Below, in pieces: positions 63,794 to 64,000 of a stretch of DNA of 64,000 bases. This DNA is from Armatimonadota bacterium. GTDB taxonomy: Bacteria; Armatimonadota; Zipacnadia; Zipacnadales; JABUFB01. Within the stretch, counting starts at the first letter, position 1. Each line of letters begins with the position of its first letter. The translations under genes and the position numbers were made by a program. The DNA lies in NCBI GenBank assembly GCA_013314775.1, contig JABUFB010000013.1, forward strand, positions 1 to 64,000, in the 5' to 3' direction. The notes below the pieces were generated by a model, which had not been told where the DNA came from, ran no database searches, and saw only the letters and a list, made by a program, of their open reading frames with translations.

Positions 63794-64000
63794 TTAGTCA
63801 ACCAGAATCGCCGGTGGGCCGGGCCAGATCATATGGACGATCAGCCAGATCGTGAAAATCACGTTCATGCCCAGCACAAGCCCGAAGGCCACTGGCCGCA
63901 AGCGCCGGAAGGTCCGGAATCCGCCGAAGCGCAACACAGCGGTCTTCAGCATCCAGCCGATGAAAATCGAGATCCAGTAGCGGTCGATGGGCCAGCTCAG
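63794..64000 (-). CDS. C-terminus of a second DUF6785/DUF6784-like membrane protein (partial)
   Basis: The last 68 codons of a minus-strand gene run off the window edge. The segment ISIFIGWMLKTAVLRFGGFR followed by a membrane helix (GLVLGMNVIFTIWLIVHMIW) aligns clearly with the C-terminus of the protein at 55847-57814 (LSIFIAWVCKSAILRYGGAR ... GCVWIIVGFITG). It is therefore a paralogue. The start is outside the window. A hairpin with TTTGTTCT follows the stop. Confidence 0.75.
   Translation of the reverse strand: MSWPIDRYWISIFIGWMLKTAVLRFGGFRTFRRLRPVAFGLVLGMNVIFTIWLIVHMIWPGPPAILVD

Noticed and set aside
1-64000. CRISPR arrays, tRNA or rRNA genes, insertion sequences, phage genes
   Set aside because: I saw no regularly spaced repeat-spacer array, no tRNA-like cloverleaf with TTCGAATC-type arm, no rRNA and no transposase or integrase in the window.

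Overview
The window is a high-GC bacterial chromosome segment. It carries the rpoB-rpoC and rpsL-rpsG-fusA-tuf genes, a trimeric electron-bifurcating-type [FeFe] hydrogenase under Rex, competence genes, and many large proteins for carbohydrate breakdown. GTG and TTG starts preceded by strong GGAGG-type ribosome binding sites are common. An H-X9-DG-type pseudopilin, stand-alone URO-D-like methyltransferases, Cys-type sulfatases, a GH127 enzyme, AGE-family proteins and a PQQ/malectin/DNRLRE giant protein together suggest an anaerobic polysaccharide-degrading bacterium. Armatimonadota, or a related Planctomycetes-like environmental lineage, is the best guess. The taxonomy is inferred from gene content only.

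Layout: 1-12600 (minus) is the core transcription and translation block tuf(partial)-fusA-rpsG-rpsL / rpoC-rpoB. A consensus promoter, a structured leader and an internal terminator lie upstream of rpsL. 12966-15967 (minus) is a MacB/FtsX-like ABC exporter operon with a membrane-anchored secreted protein. 16135-26986 holds a secreted 1568-residue PQQ-propeller/methyltransferase/malectin/DNRLRE protein, a divergent pseudopilin, a secreted GH127-like enzyme and a large lipoprotein. 27103-27981 is a lone hisG behind a promoter and hairpin. 28018-31486 (minus) is comEA-comEC plus a 31-residue lipoprotein.

31529-41991 (minus) is the most coherent accessory unit: an MtaA-like methyltransferase, rex, hydC, hydB, hydA, an H-cluster/PAS sensory protein, a SpoIIE-type phosphatase and a second URO-D protein. 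Its promoter is overlaid by three TATCGATA palindromes spaced exactly 14 bp apart. 42499-51178 (plus) is a stand-alone CBM48 protein followed by a probable operon (FAD oxidoreductase, AGE epimerase, sulfatase, GH38-like alpha-mannosidase, MttB-like methyltransferase). This looks like cytoplasmic processing of a sulfated, mannose-containing glycan.

51184-64000 holds a Tat-exported sulfatase, a third URO-D protein, a flavin reductase, a secreted alpha-barrel protein, a polytopic membrane protein (with the C-terminus of a paralogue at the window edge), an Hcp protein with a signal peptide, two sugar ABC permeases flanking an epimerase, a VapBC-type toxin-antitoxin pair and a frameshifted PagL-like lipid A deacylase.

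The strongest leads are the TATCGATA operator over the methyltransferase/Rex/hydrogenase unit, the structured rpsL leader, the secreted methyltransferase-PQQ fusion, the exported Hcp, and an extra zinc ribbon inside RpoC.
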